A stretch of 64,000 bases of DNA from Bacteroidales bacterium. Its GTDB lineage: Bacteria > Bacteroidota > Bacteroidia > Bacteroidales > F082. Made by a program: the position numbers and the translations under genes. Positions 26,008 to 34,481 of this stretch are shown here, piece by piece (the stretch's first letter is position 1; every line of letters begins with the position of its first letter). Location of the stretch: NCBI GenBank assembly GCA_017531225.1, contig JAFXLL010000001.1, forward strand, positions 62,001 to 126,000. The letters run 5' to 3'. The notes beneath the pieces were generated by a model, which saw only the letters and a program-made list of their open reading frames with translations, was not told where the DNA came from and made no database searches.

Positions 26008-28083
26008 GCCAGTCATGGCAGCGGCAGGAACGACAGCGATGTAAGGCTGACGTTGAGGATGTGTGACAACGATGGTAACGTCACCACCAGAGGTGATAGG
26101 TTCAATCGGGATGTTGGCTGAGCCTTCTTCACCGATCTCACCGGCACCGTAAAGGATACCGTCCTTGGTGATACCTACATATGAACCTGGGTCAGCTGAG
26201 ACCTCGTAGGTGTCCATGCCGATAGGAAGGGTAGGCATGTGAGAAACAGTGTTCTCAATAGGATTCACGTGATAAGGGCAGATGGAACCGTCACCGAGAA
26301 CGTGGTAACTCTCCCAGTAGTACTGGTCGGAAACGCTGCCTTGGTAACCATTGGCGTGAGAGTAAGCCACAGCGAGGTTGCCGACGAACGGAATGGCTGA
26401 AATGCTGTTGAAGTCATCCTGGAAGTTTGAGTCATAGCAACCCATGGATGATTCTTCGTAGGTAGGAGGAGCATAGAAGGTGTTGGTGGCACCTACTGCG
26501 AAGTAGTAGTCTTCATACCAGTATGAGCTCGGGCAGGAACCGATGTAGGCATAAGCACCCTTGTTAGGAGCAACGATGAAGGCCTCACCCAAGCACTTGC
26601 CGGAGATACCCCAGTCAGCAGCCTGGCAGCAGTTACCCATGGCCAAGAAGTATTTATCTTGGTTGGTCAGTGAGTTGACGTTGCTATTGGTGAAGCTCGG
26701 GTCGGCCCAGCTGGTGTTGCTGCCGTGAGCGGTGTAGTTCACGAAGTTGACGCCGGTGTTCATCGGGTCGTAGCAGCCAGTGTAAGGCTGTTCGAGCCAG
26801 TTGTGAACAATGTTGAAGCCGTGTTCAGCATTGTAATAATAGTTCATGGCGTACTGGATGGTAGGTTTGCCGTCTTTCGGGTTCCAAGTGGAATCCCAAC
26901 CAGCGATGAGAAGGACATTGCTCAGATAGGTAGGATCTGGCATGGTGTACTGTTCATACATCAAGGACTTGTCGCGGACGATTTCAAATTCAGCGACGGT
27001 CTCGCAAGTGAAACGGCTGTGGTACATGTCAGCGAAGTAGTCGTTTGTGCCACCTGCAACAGCATAGTAGTAAAGGTCGGTTACGCAGTGTGATGCAGAA
27101 CCGGTCTGTGAAGCGGGAACCTGCTGGTTGTCACCAATGATGATGAGGAAGGTAGGAGTTTGACCTTCAGCAACGCCTTCATTGTACTTGTTGGTGATGA
27201 AAGTCTTAATGGTGGAGGCGGAAGTGCCGATTTCGTCAGTGTAGTTGACATCCATGACAAAACCTTTTTGAGTCTTCCATTCGAGCCAAGGCTGCATGGC
27301 ATCTTCAAACATACGGTTGGCAATGACCAAAACCTTTACTGGGGTAGCCCAGAGGTCCGGGTGATCGTCGTAGACGTCAAGGATGGCTCTTTCATTGAAC
27401 AATGCGGAATAAGCGGTTCTGAAATATGGGCTGTAGGTATTGACCAAAGTCTGTTCAGTCAGTGCGAGATCAGCGTTCTCAAACGACACTTCCACTTCGA
27501 CGTTATTGTAAATGCGGATGGTGTTGGTGGAGGCGTTGTATCTCAGGGTGTTGAGTTGCAAAGCACCGATCTGAATGCCACGCATGGTACCCATCACGGT
27601 AACTTCTGCGATTGGGCGGCTCTCGTCGAAACCTTTAGCAGCATAAGCGGCCTCGTTGTATGCAAACTTCACTTCCTTCTCACTCTTGCTTTGTGAGGGC
27701 TGTTGAGGATAGAGTCTTTCAATGCCGTAGTCGGCGAGGTTATACTCTTCGACAGTATAGTTCTTAACGGTGACAACTGGAGTTGCGCCGAAAGGAACAG
27801 CAATAAGTTCACGGGTTACAACCACTTGAGGTTCGCCAATGTTACCAGCGGCGACTGATTTACCCATGTTGAGGATAGAGAAAACACCCTTTTCGGTGTT
27901 TACAGTTTGGCTCTCAATGGAGCTGTAAGAAAATGATGCAGAGAAGCCTTTCATTGTGACGTTCTTGCATTCTTGAGTTGTCCTTGCAGCATTCAGGTTG
28001 ATGCGACCTTGGGCCATCACCTGTGTGCTAAACAGTGTTCCGATAAGGAGGACTGCCGACAGAAGTAAACTGACTCTTTTCAT
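24469..28083 (-). CDS. Gingipain-like C25 cysteine protease 3 (Kgp type) with adhesin domain, T9SS cargo
   Basis: 1204 residues. Signal peptide to about residue 24 (STQVMAQ), propeptide to about 245, C25 domain about 248-610. The signature motifs are those of lysine gingipain: NYTAHGSNTSWADP (His453), AMGNCCQA (Cys485/486), SYWYEDYYFAVGA and YYWESYHVLGDGS, followed by a Kgp-like Ig domain with SYVGITKDGILYG. Then come the beta, adhesin (about 903-1036), Fn3 and sorting domains shared with protease 2. In Porphyromonas gingivalis, Rgp and Kgp act together to digest host protein to peptides; here their relatives sit side by side. Lysine specificity is inferred from motif similarity only. First gene of the pair, with a -7 box about 77 bases upstream. 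Confidence 0.92.
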   Translation of the reverse strand: MKRVSLLLSAVLLIGTLFSTQVMAQGRINLNAARTTQECKNVTMKGFSASFSYSSIESQTVNTEKGVFSILNMGKSVAAGNIGEPQVVVTRELIAVPFGATPVVTVKNYTVEEYNLADYGIERLYPQQPSQSKSEKEVKFAYNEAAYAAKGFDESRPIAEVTVMGTMRGIQIGALQLNTLRYNASTNTIRIYNNVEVEVSFENADLALTEQTLVNTYSPYFRTAYSALFNERAILDVYDDHPDLWATPVKVLVIANRMFEDAMQPWLEWKTQKGFVMDVNYTDEIGTSASTIKTFITNKYNEGVAEGQTPTFLIIIGDNQQVPASQTGSASHCVTDLYYYAVAGGTNDYFADMYHSRFTCETVAEFEIVRDKSLMYEQYTMPDPTYLSNVLLIAGWDSTWNPKDGKPTIQYAMNYYYNAEHGFNIVHNWLEQPYTGCYDPMNTGVNFVNYTAHGSNTSWADPSFTNSNVNSLTNQDKYFLAMGNCCQAADWGISGKCLGEAFIVAPNKGAYAYIGSCPSSYWYEDYYFAVGATNTFYAPPTYEESSMGCYDSNFQDDFNSISAIPFVGNLAVAYSHANGYQGSVSDQYYWESYHVLGDGSICPYHVNPIENTVSHMPTLPIGMDTYEVSADPGSYVGITKDGILYGAGEIGEEGSANIPIEPITSGGDVTIVVTHPQRQPYIAVVPAAAMTGAYVAIDTYVMNVEQANYGETIDMDITVKNVGTLAANNITATLTTENEYVTILSAEGSVASLAPDANATMEGFQFEVAEDVPDKEKAQFFLTITDGTDVWEGKINITLHAPVLAFDALEKTDDAIALSFKNTGSAPFYGGNLIITSCSSDLVFDPEIMTSEEIVEGGQTLTFTSNYTVDESVEPGTTFEVAYDFSTGLFELQDIFVVSYGAIMEDFENGTFGENWTFSQNNSWTIVDGGTKGTKCAKSMNEGITSSDYSMTLTVNVLAAGELTFDYYVSSENNYDKLHFFMDNQEKGVWSGSVNWDQFTQAVTVGQHTFKWSYTKDSSVNSGDDCAKIDNIKFPPVSVITFITPASDLVAMVEGHNVNLTWNGSVDATKYVIKRDGETIAEVPETEYTDVIEETGTYKYSVYAMDANGSMSAPVSVIVDLDFTGVAENQNVKINVFPNPANDMMNINVNGSFKYQLVNSLGQVVRNGKATNKAVVNVNDLNQGIYFLTITAGNQVSVQKVVVE

Positions 28084-28159
28084 TTGATGTTGTTAGTTTG
28101 TTAATGAATATGTTTATTAGAATAATGATTTTGATCGTTAAATCCTATAAAAACGGCTC

Positions 28160-28167
28160 CAAAGATA
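28160..28167 (-). promoter_or_regulatory. -7 box of the two-gene C25 protease unit
   Basis: TATCTTTG on the minus strand, giving a leader of about 70 nucleotides before the Kgp-like gene. It lies directly beyond the stop codon of the S41 peptidase gene. Confidence 0.6.
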
Positions 28168-28175
28168 ATAAAAAA

Positions 28176-29783
28176 TTATTTATAAGATGTGTTTGTGAGG
28201 ATTTTTTTGTATTCCTTGTTGTTGCCAATCACCTCAAGAGCCTTGGTAATAGTGGGGTCTTCGGTCAAGGTGACTTCATAATACTGCTGCATCTCCCAGA
28301 TGTTTCTGGCGATCATGGCCTTGATTTGAAGTTTGATGTACTTCTCGGAGCGGTGGTATTGCTCTTCGTTCCATTCCACCTTCTCGTTTTTGGCGATCTC
28401 CTTGATGGCGTTGATCATCTCGTCGGTGATTTGGAACTCCTTGTTGAATTCACTGAATTCGGGATATTGAGCCTTGACCGACTCGCGGTTGGCCATGGCG
28501 TAATCGACAGTGTATCTGTTGAACACGCCTTTCCTGACAAGATCAGTGTAAAGCTTGCTGTTGAAGCTGGTGTCAATAGGCATGAAGATGTCGGGCATGA
28601 TGCCACCACCACCGTAAACGGTACGACCATTTTCTGTCTTATACTTCAGTGAATCAGGGAAATGGATGCTGTCAGCATGGAAATACTCGCCGCGTTCCAA
28701 ACGTTTGTTCAAGTCTTTGTAATAGTCTTCGCTGCCACTTTCGTAAGGCCGCTGGATGCAACGTCCAGTTGGAGTGTGGTAACGTGAAGTGGTGAGGCGT
28801 ACCACCGAACCGTCAGGGAGGTTAAACGGGCGCTGCACCAACCCTTTGCCGAAAGAGCGACGACCGATAACGACACCGCGATCGTGGTCTTGGATGGCGC
28901 CTGAGAGGATCTCGCTGGCCGATGCCGAACCCTCGTCGATGAGCACAACGAGTCTGCCATCGGTGAAGGTGCCCTTATCAGTGCTTCTCCATTCTTGTCG
29001 GGGTGAATGGATGCCCTCGGTGTAAACAATCAGCTGGTCGGCTTTCAGGAACTCGTCAACCATTTCAATGGCGGTGTTGAGGTAACCGCCAGAGTTGCTG
29101 CGCAGGTCCAGGATCAGGTTTTTCATTCCTTGTCCTTGAAGCTTCTCCATGGCAGTCTTGAATTCCTTGTCAGAGTCCTGAGCGAAACGGTCAAGCTTAA
29201 TGTAGCCGATGCCTTTGTCCATCATAAAGGCGGCGTTGATGCTGTTGAGCGGAATCTTGTCGCGGATGATCTCAAAGTCGATGAGCTCCTTTTCCTTGCC
29301 ACGCTTCACGCTGACGGTCACTTTGGTGCCCTTCTTGCCACGAAGATGCTTCTGCACATAGTCGTTGTTTACTTTCTTGCCAAAAGCGTCTTCGCCATCA
29401 ATCTTGATGAACTGGTCGCCAGCCATGATGCCGACTTTCTCTGAAGGACCTCCAGGCACGGGACCGATGACGGTGATGGTGTCGCGAATCAGCTGGAAAG
29501 TCACGCCGATGCCTTCGAAGCTGCCCACCAACGGCTCGTTGGTCTTCTCCACGTCTTTCTTCGAGATGTAGGCGGAGTGCGGGTCAAGCTCCTTCAAAGC
29601 GGCCACGATGGCGTCTTCGGTCACTTTGTCGAGGTTCACCGTGTCGGTATAGAAGTTCTCGATCAGATAAAGCAAGGTGCCCATTTTTTGGGCACTCATT
29701 TGAGCTTTATTCTGTGCGAAAATGTTTTGAATACTAAAACAGAATACAAAAAATGTAATTAATAATAATGTTTTATTCTTCAT
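28176..29783 (-). CDS. C-terminal processing peptidase, S41 family
   Basis: 535 residues. Signal peptide 1-23 (IQNIFAQ); N-terminal helices; a PDZ domain about 85-170 (GVTFQL, AGDQFIKIDG); the S41 core with Ser288 in DEGSASASEI and Lys313 in SFGKGLVQ as the catalytic dyad; and a C-terminal helical part (about 430-535). Periplasmic tail-specific proteases of this kind trim or degrade exported proteins. It lies 6 bases after tsaC. Position next to the T9SS protease genes suggests, but does not prove, a role in their quality control. Confidence 0.93.
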   Translation of the reverse strand: MKNKTLLLITFFVFCFSIQNIFAQNKAQMSAQKMGTLLYLIENFYTDTVNLDKVTEDAIVAALKELDPHSAYISKKDVEKTNEPLVGSFEGIGVTFQLIRDTITVIGPVPGGPSEKVGIMAGDQFIKIDGEDAFGKKVNNDYVQKHLRGKKGTKVTVSVKRGKEKELIDFEIIRDKIPLNSINAAFMMDKGIGYIKLDRFAQDSDKEFKTAMEKLQGQGMKNLILDLRSNSGGYLNTAIEMVDEFLKADQLIVYTEGIHSPRQEWRSTDKGTFTDGRLVVLIDEGSASASEILSGAIQDHDRGVVIGRRSFGKGLVQRPFNLPDGSVVRLTTSRYHTPTGRCIQRPYESGSEDYYKDLNKRLERGEYFHADSIHFPDSLKYKTENGRTVYGGGGIMPDIFMPIDTSFNSKLYTDLVRKGVFNRYTVDYAMANRESVKAQYPEFSEFNKEFQITDEMINAIKEIAKNEKVEWNEEQYHRSEKYIKLQIKAMIARNIWEMQQYYEVTLTEDPTITKALEVIGNNKEYKKILTNTSYK

Positions 29784-29789
29784 TTCGTT

Positions 29790-30362
29790 TTAATTTCTAA
29801 CAATTGTAAAAGTGTTGTCCTCAAAAAGTCGAATAATGGTGGAGCTTTTTGGGCGAGCCATCACATCGTGATAAAGCTGGACGGTATAATCGACGCTTTG
29901 CTTCATCTCCTCTGAGATATCGTTATAAGTCAAGGCAGAGGGCTGTCCTGAGAGGTTGGCAGAGGTGGAGGTGATGGGCTTGCCAAGCTGCCTTATAACC
30001 TCCTTGCAAAAATCGTGCTCAACTACGCGGATGCAGACCGTTTTGTCGGCCGAGACGTTTTTGGCCAAGTTTTTCCCTTCGGTATAGATGATGCTCAATG
30101 GCTTTTTGGCAGCTTTGATCAAGTCATACGCAATGGCGGGCACGTTGACGACGTAATCGTTGAGGCGCTCGATGCTGTCGACGAGGACGATCAGGCTCTT
30201 GGTTGTGGGTCGTTTCTTGGCAATGTACACCTTTTCGCAGGCCTTGCTGTTGGTGGCATCGCAGCCCACGCCCCAAATGGTGTCAGTGGGGTAGAGGATG
30301 GTCTTACCAGCCTTCAGAAACGCCACGGTGCGCTGTACTTCTTCTTCAAATTGCTTTTCCAT
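29790..30362 (-). CDS. tsaC: L-threonylcarbamoyladenylate synthase
   Basis: 190 residues of the YrdC/Sua5 family: GKTILYPTDTIWGVGCDAT at the N-terminus, KKRPTTKSLIVLV near 50, and PITSTSANLSGQPS near 128. It makes threonylcarbamoyl-AMP from threonine, bicarbonate and ATP for the t6A37 modification of ANN-decoding tRNAs. Length fits the short TsaC form without the Sua5 C-terminal domain. It overlaps the glycosyltransferase gene by 17 bases. Confidence 0.93.
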   Translation of the reverse strand: MEKQFEEEVQRTVAFLKAGKTILYPTDTIWGVGCDATNSKACEKVYIAKKRPTTKSLIVLVDSIERLNDYVVNVPAIAYDLIKAAKKPLSIIYTEGKNLAKNVSADKTVCIRVVEHDFCKEVIRQLGKPITSTSANLSGQPSALTYNDISEEMKQSVDYTVQLYHDVMARPKSSTIIRLFEDNTFTIVRN

Positions 30363-31128
30363 TTGTTATCTCGTTTTCTTTGATTTTTGCTCTCAACAAA
30401 TTGTATTTGTGACGGTTAGCCTGCATCATGGTGAGGCAGATGCTAAACCCCGTGCGTCCATAAAGGAAGCCGCCTTTGAAGATGTAGGTGCGGACGAAAT
30501 TGATGAAGGGACTGAACAGCCATGGCAGGATGCCGGTCTTTTTGCCCCGCTCGTAGTACGACTGGGCACCTAACTCCGCAAAATGGAAATACTGTTTACG
30601 AAAGTCTTCCGGCGTTGCCCACGAATAGTGCAGGAGGTCGCCTTTCAAAAGGGTAATCTGGGGCTTCTTTTCGTAGACGAGCCACTCATGGATGAGTCCT
30701 TCCCATTGGGCGAATCCTTTTCTCCAGATGCGCACCTTGGTGTCAGGGTACAGGCCACAACCCTTGATCCAACGGCCGCAATAGTTGTTGAGCCGCTTCA
30801 TGGCGAAGACCTCGTTGTCGGCGATCTCTCTTTCTTTCAGCGCTTTGATAGACTCTATCAGCGTCTCCGAAAGAACTTCATCCCCGTCGATGGAGAGGAT
30901 CAGATCATGGGACGCTAAACTGTCGGCAAAGTTCTTCGAGCCAGTGTAGCCTTCCCAGGCGTGACTGACAAACCGCACATGGTAACGGGCACAGATCTCT
31001 TCCGTGGCATCAGTCGATAACGAGTCGACCACCACCACTTCGTCGGCGATGGGCATAACGGAATCGAGGCAACGCCCAATGTTGCGCTCCTCGTTCATGG
31101 TGATGAGTACGACGGAGATCTTGTTCAT
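30346..31128 (-). CDS. Glycosyltransferase family 2, WaaE/KdtX-like
   Basis: 260 residues with a GT-A fold: SVVLITMNEERNIGRCLDS at the start, DEVVVVDSLSTDAT, and LSIDGDEVL with the acidic metal-binding motif. The C-terminal WIKGCGLYPDTKVRIWRKG and LLHYSW segments are typical of the WaaE/KdtX group that adds a sugar to the lipopolysaccharide core. It probably acts on the inner face of the inner membrane. First gene of the unit GT2-tsaC-S41; the -7 box lies 20 bases upstream. Confidence 0.85.
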   Translation of the reverse strand: MNKISVVLITMNEERNIGRCLDSVMPIADEVVVVDSLSTDATEEICARYHVRFVSHAWEGYTGSKNFADSLASHDLILSIDGDEVLSETLIESIKALKEREIADNEVFAMKRLNNYCGRWIKGCGLYPDTKVRIWRKGFAQWEGLIHEWLVYEKKPQITLLKGDLLHYSWATPEDFRKQYFHFAELGAQSYYERGKKTGILPWLFSPFINFVRTYIFKGGFLYGRTGFSICLTMMQANRHKYNLLRAKIKENEITNGKAI

Positions 31129-31147
31129 GCTATTCTGGTTGGAGGTG

Positions 31148-31155
31148 CAAATTTA
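31148..31155 (-). promoter_or_regulatory. -7 box of the GT2-tsaC-S41 unit
   Basis: TAAATTTG on the minus strand, 20 bases before the glycosyltransferase start. Only 12 bases separate it from the divergent + strand -7 box. Confidence 0.6.
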
Positions 31156-31166
31156 CATTTTTTTTG

Positions 31167-31174
31167 TACTTTTG
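31167..31174 (+). promoter_or_regulatory. -7 box of the VWA-slyD unit
   Basis: TACTTTTG on the + strand, 24 bases before the TTG at 31198. It is back-to-back with the divergent promoter, so the two probably compete for polymerase. Confidence 0.6.
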
Positions 31175-31197
31175 CATCCCCTAACAAAATATTTGAA

Positions 31198-33270
31198 TTG
31201 AACGTAGGAATCCCCGTTTGGATGTTGCTGATAGCGTTGGCAGTAGGTGTCGCCTTCGCTATGGTTTTGTATTTCCGCAACCGCAAGCAACACTACGGCA
31301 AGCCTTTGACTATCACGCTTTTCGCTTTGCGCACCTTGATCGGTGGCATCGTCACAATGCTGCTGTTCAATCCCTATTTTCGCCAGCGTGTCAGCACCTT
31401 GGAACAGCCTACGATAGTGTTGGCACACGACAACTCTGCCTCCATCGCATTGTCGAAGGACTCGACGTTTTTCAAGACAGATTACCCTCAGCATTTTGCG
31501 GATTTCCGCGAGGAGATGAACGGCGATTTTCAGGTGGATGAATATCTGTTCGGCCAAGAAGTCAGGGAATTCGATCAGCTTGATTTTACTGATCAATTGA
31601 CGGATATCTCCTCGGTGCTTCAAACGGTGGATCGCCGTTATTACAAGCGGAATGTCGGCGCTGTGGTGCTTTTTTCCGATGGCGTTTACAACCGTGGCTT
31701 TGAGCCTTCGCTGTTAGTGGAGAAGTATCCCTTTCCCATCCATACCGTAGTCCTTGGCGATACCCTTTCTTATCCCGATCTTTTTGTGAAGGATGTGCAT
31801 TATAATAAAAAGGTGTCGTTAGGTGCGGCTTTCCCCGTCCGTGTGGTGGTGGGTGCCCATGATTGTGCAGGTCAAAAGGCCACTTTGACGCTTACCGAGG
31901 ATGGTCAGACGATTGCATCTAAAGATTTGGAAATCAGCTCAAATCGTTATTCAAAGGAGTTGGATTTTATGCTGGAAGCCGATCAAAAAGGAGTGAGGCA
32001 GGTTGACATTGAGATTAAGGGTTTGGACGGTGAGGCACAGCTGCTGAACAATGTGAAGCGCATTTTCGTAGAGGTGCGTGATGAGAAATATCGGATTTTA
32101 TGCCTTGCTGATGCGCCTCATCCCGATCTGGGTGCTATTAAGAGTGTGCTTAATGAGGACTGCGAGGTGGACTTTGTGTTTGGTCATGACGAGATTCCCG
32201 ATCTCTCGAAATACCAGCTTTTACTGCTGCATCAAACCCCTTCGCAACGTACTGATATAACGGCATTGCATGGCCAGTTGGAGAAGAACCATAAGATTCC
32301 AATGCTGGTTGTGGTGGGCAGTGCCACAGACCTTACAGCCTTGAACAAATTGCAGCACGCTGTGGAGCTTCATCGTGGCGCCACCAATGCTATGCTCGAC
32401 GTGAGAGGCTCGGTGAACACTGCTTTTTCGACGTTCTCCGTTGGCGATAGGTTGCGTGAACAGGTCGGAAAGTATCCGCCTTTGGCCTCGCCTCATCTTG
32501 AGATGAACCTGCTGTCATCGCATGACGACTTGCTGCTTCAGGATGTGCTTGGCGTGAAGTCGGGATTGCCACTGATGACCTTTGTGAAAGGCGATCGCAA
32601 GATGGCATTCCTCTTTGGCATCAACGTATGGCGTTGGAGGCTCTTCAACTATTATCAGGATCACAACAGCCTGGTGTTTGATGAGCTGTTCTCGAAAACC
32701 TTGAAATACCTGATGCTGAGCAGGGATGACGGTTCGGCGGTGTTCTGCAAGGAGGAATATTATAGCAATGAACTCGTCGTGATGACGGCGGAACTGCGTA
32801 ACCCGAGCAACGAGTTGATGACGGAACCCGATTTGAGCATTCAGATCGTGAACAAGAAGACGGGAGAGACCTATGATTATATGTTTTCGAAGCGGGAACA
32901 CGACTATGAGTTGAACGCCGGTGTTCTGCCCGAAGGCATCTATACGTATCGTGCCACGGCGGAGTGGGGTGATAGAACGATTGTTTTAAATGGCTCGTTC
33001 TCGGTGGTATCGGTCGGTATCGAGGCACAACAGTTGACAGCGGATATCGCAAGGATGCGAAGTCTTTCGGTGGCCACCAACGGCAAATGCTATACGGTGG
33101 ATCAGCTGCCTCAGTTGCTTGAGGATCTTAGGGATGACCCTCGTATCACCTCGGTTGAGCATCACGACACCCGTTTCGAGGACTTGATCCATTCCAAGTG
33201 GATCCTGTTTGTCCTCATCGGCCTTGCCGCTATCGAATGGATATTGAGAAAAATGTTCGGAACATATTAA
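31198..33270 (+). CDS. VWA-like domain membrane protein (BatA/BatB-like)
   Basis: 690 residues. Two N-terminal membrane segments (about 6-24 and 37-53), a von Willebrand A-like region (IVLAHDNSASIALSK with a DxSxS-type metal site, VVLFSDGVYNRG), beta-sandwich and glutamine-amidotransferase-like regions in the middle, and a last membrane segment before the C-terminus (WILFVLIGLAAIEWIL). This layout is common in Bacteroidetes and related to the Bat (aerotolerance) proteins; the exact role is unknown. Start: the TTG at 31198 is used because the first membrane helix begins there and the -7 box is 24 bases upstream; the ATG at 31222 is the alternative. slyD follows 11 bases later. Confidence 0.82.
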   Translation: MNVGIPVWMLLIALAVGVAFAMVLYFRNRKQHYGKPLTITLFALRTLIGGIVTMLLFNPYFRQRVSTLEQPTIVLAHDNSASIALSKDSTFFKTDYPQHFADFREEMNGDFQVDEYLFGQEVREFDQLDFTDQLTDISSVLQTVDRRYYKRNVGAVVLFSDGVYNRGFEPSLLVEKYPFPIHTVVLGDTLSYPDLFVKDVHYNKKVSLGAAFPVRVVVGAHDCAGQKATLTLTEDGQTIASKDLEISSNRYSKELDFMLEADQKGVRQVDIEIKGLDGEAQLLNNVKRIFVEVRDEKYRILCLADAPHPDLGAIKSVLNEDCEVDFVFGHDEIPDLSKYQLLLLHQTPSQRTDITALHGQLEKNHKIPMLVVVGSATDLTALNKLQHAVELHRGATNAMLDVRGSVNTAFSTFSVGDRLREQVGKYPPLASPHLEMNLLSSHDDLLLQDVLGVKSGLPLMTFVKGDRKMAFLFGINVWRWRLFNYYQDHNSLVFDELFSKTLKYLMLSRDDGSAVFCKEEYYSNELVVMTAELRNPSNELMTEPDLSIQIVNKKTGETYDYMFSKREHDYELNAGVLPEGIYTYRATAEWGDRTIVLNGSFSVVSVGIEAQQLTADIARMRSLSVATNGKCYTVDQLPQLLEDLRDDPRITSVEHHDTRFEDLIHSKWILFVLIGLAAIEWILRKMFGTY

Positions 33271-33281
33271 ATATTAAAACT

Positions 33282-33791
33282 ATGAAAATTCAAGATCAGA
33301 CTGTCGTAACGATGACCTACATCTTACGCGAAAAAGACGAAAACGGCCGTATCATCCAAGAGGCCACCAAGGAAAATCCATTTACCTTCATCTGTGGTAT
33401 GCACCAGGTGCTGCCTAAGTTCGAAGAGAACCTGATGGGTAAGGAGCCGGGCGACCATTACTGCTTCTACCTGACCCCAGAAGAGGGTTACGGTGTTCGT
33501 GACGAGGCATACGTGATGGATCTCGACAAGTCGATGTTCATGCAGAACGATGTGTTGCATGAGATGGTGAAGGAAGGCGCTTCGCTGATGATGCAGACCG
33601 CTGACGGTCGCCCCATCATGGGTATCGTCCGTGAAATCGGTGACAAGCACGTGAAGATGGACTTCAACCACGACTTAGCCGGCGTTCATCTCTGCTTCAG
33701 CGGTGAAATCATTGATGTACGTGAGTCAACCGATGCCGACTTCAGCGACAGCTGCGGCGGCAATTGCGAAGGCTGCTCGGGATGTCATTGA
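33282..33791 (+). CDS. slyD: SlyD-type FKBP peptidyl-prolyl isomerase
   Basis: 169 residues. An FKBP domain with an inserted IF chaperone flap (TFICGMHQVLPKFEENLMGKE, PEEGYGVRDE, then the flap and IMGIVREIGDKHVKMDFNH). It ends in a cysteine-rich metal-binding tail (CGGNCEGCSGCH), as in SlyD that delivers nickel and folds proteins in the cytoplasm. The frame is open further upstream, into the VWA gene, but the ATG at 33282 lies 11 bases after its stop and matches the family start. Confidence 0.94.
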   Translation: MKIQDQTVVTMTYILREKDENGRIIQEATKENPFTFICGMHQVLPKFEENLMGKEPGDHYCFYLTPEEGYGVRDEAYVMDLDKSMFMQNDVLHEMVKEGASLMMQTADGRPIMGIVREIGDKHVKMDFNHDLAGVHLCFSGEIIDVRESTDADFSDSCGGNCEGCSGCH

Positions 33792-34042
33792 TTTATTCAG
33801 TTTCATATCAAAAAGGAGAGACAAAAGAAGGATTACCTTATGTGGATGATGTTTCTGTATGTGGTTGTGAAACGAGTGTTCCTGTTGACTATGTGAAACT
33901 GTGCGGGAAAGAATCCGAGGTGTATCAATTGAATGATCTTTCTAAGGATCAAAAAATAGAACGGGTAAATACGCTTAAAACTACAATGGCATTCAGTGTA
34001 CCAGCTGTTTTTGTATCTCTGCTTATTGTATTGATATTATAA
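33782..34042 (+). CDS. Hypothetical small single-pass membrane protein
   Basis: 86 residues beginning MSLIYSVSYQKGE; polar with several cysteines (VCGCE, KLCGKE), then one C-terminal hydrophobic segment (AFSVPAVFVSLLIVLIL). No family recognised. The start overlaps the last codons of slyD by 10 bases, suggesting coupling; an upstream ATG at 33764 in the same frame is less likely. It could be a tail-anchored protein or a chance frame; there is no independent proof of expression. Confidence 0.35.
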   Translation: MSLIYSVSYQKGETKEGLPYVDDVSVCGCETSVPVDYVKLCGKESEVYQLNDLSKDQKIERVNTLKTTMAFSVPAVFVSLLIVLIL

Positions 34043-34046
34043 TTAG

Positions 34047-34478
34047 TTAAAACAAATTCTTGATTCTGCTTTCTACCAAGTCGCTGGATTTAACGCCTTC
34101 GGCGATTCGAGATAAGCCATCGGAGTCAATGATTCCGGGTAATTCATATACGAAACCTTGGCTTAAAAGTTCATTGAATTTTTCCGGTGTGGTCTCAATG
34201 GGTTTGTTGCAATCGACGTAAGTGTCTTTTTCGAACCTGTTTATTCCATTTTTTGTAAAAATGGGATAGGTTTTTTCATCGTAATGAAGAAAGAAGGCGC
34301 GTCTTTTCGCTTTCTCCAGTTGTGAAGATCCTGTAGCAAAAAGAAACACTTTATTGTCCTTGAAGATACAGATATGAATATGGTTCTCAACTCCAATCGG
34401 GCAACCTGATTTAAAGAAATACTCTTTGCCTTCGGTGACAGTCGCACCGTATGCTTGAATAGGAATGTCCATAAACAA
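34047..34478 (-). CDS. Putative toxin paired with Panacea-domain antitoxin
   Basis: 143 residues, no family recognised with certainty. Visible features: a His-x-His pair in ENHIHICIFKDNKVFLFATGSSQ, a central basic stretch (KAKRR), and FEKDTYVDCNKP, a layout faintly like PemK/MazF-type RNases of phage origin. It starts 3 bases after the Panacea-domain gene stops. Panacea (DUF4065) antitoxins are known to pair with many unrelated toxin folds, so a toxin role is the natural inference. The gene is AT-richer than its neighbours, as TA genes often are. An alternative start is the second Met at 34472. Confidence 0.55.
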   Translation of the reverse strand: MFMDIPIQAYGATVTEGKEYFFKSGCPIGVENHIHICIFKDNKVFLFATGSSQLEKAKRRAFFLHYDEKTYPIFTKNGINRFEKDTYVDCNKPIETTPEKFNELLSQGFVYELPGIIDSDGLSRIAEGVKSSDLVESRIKNLF

Positions 34479-34481
34479 AGA

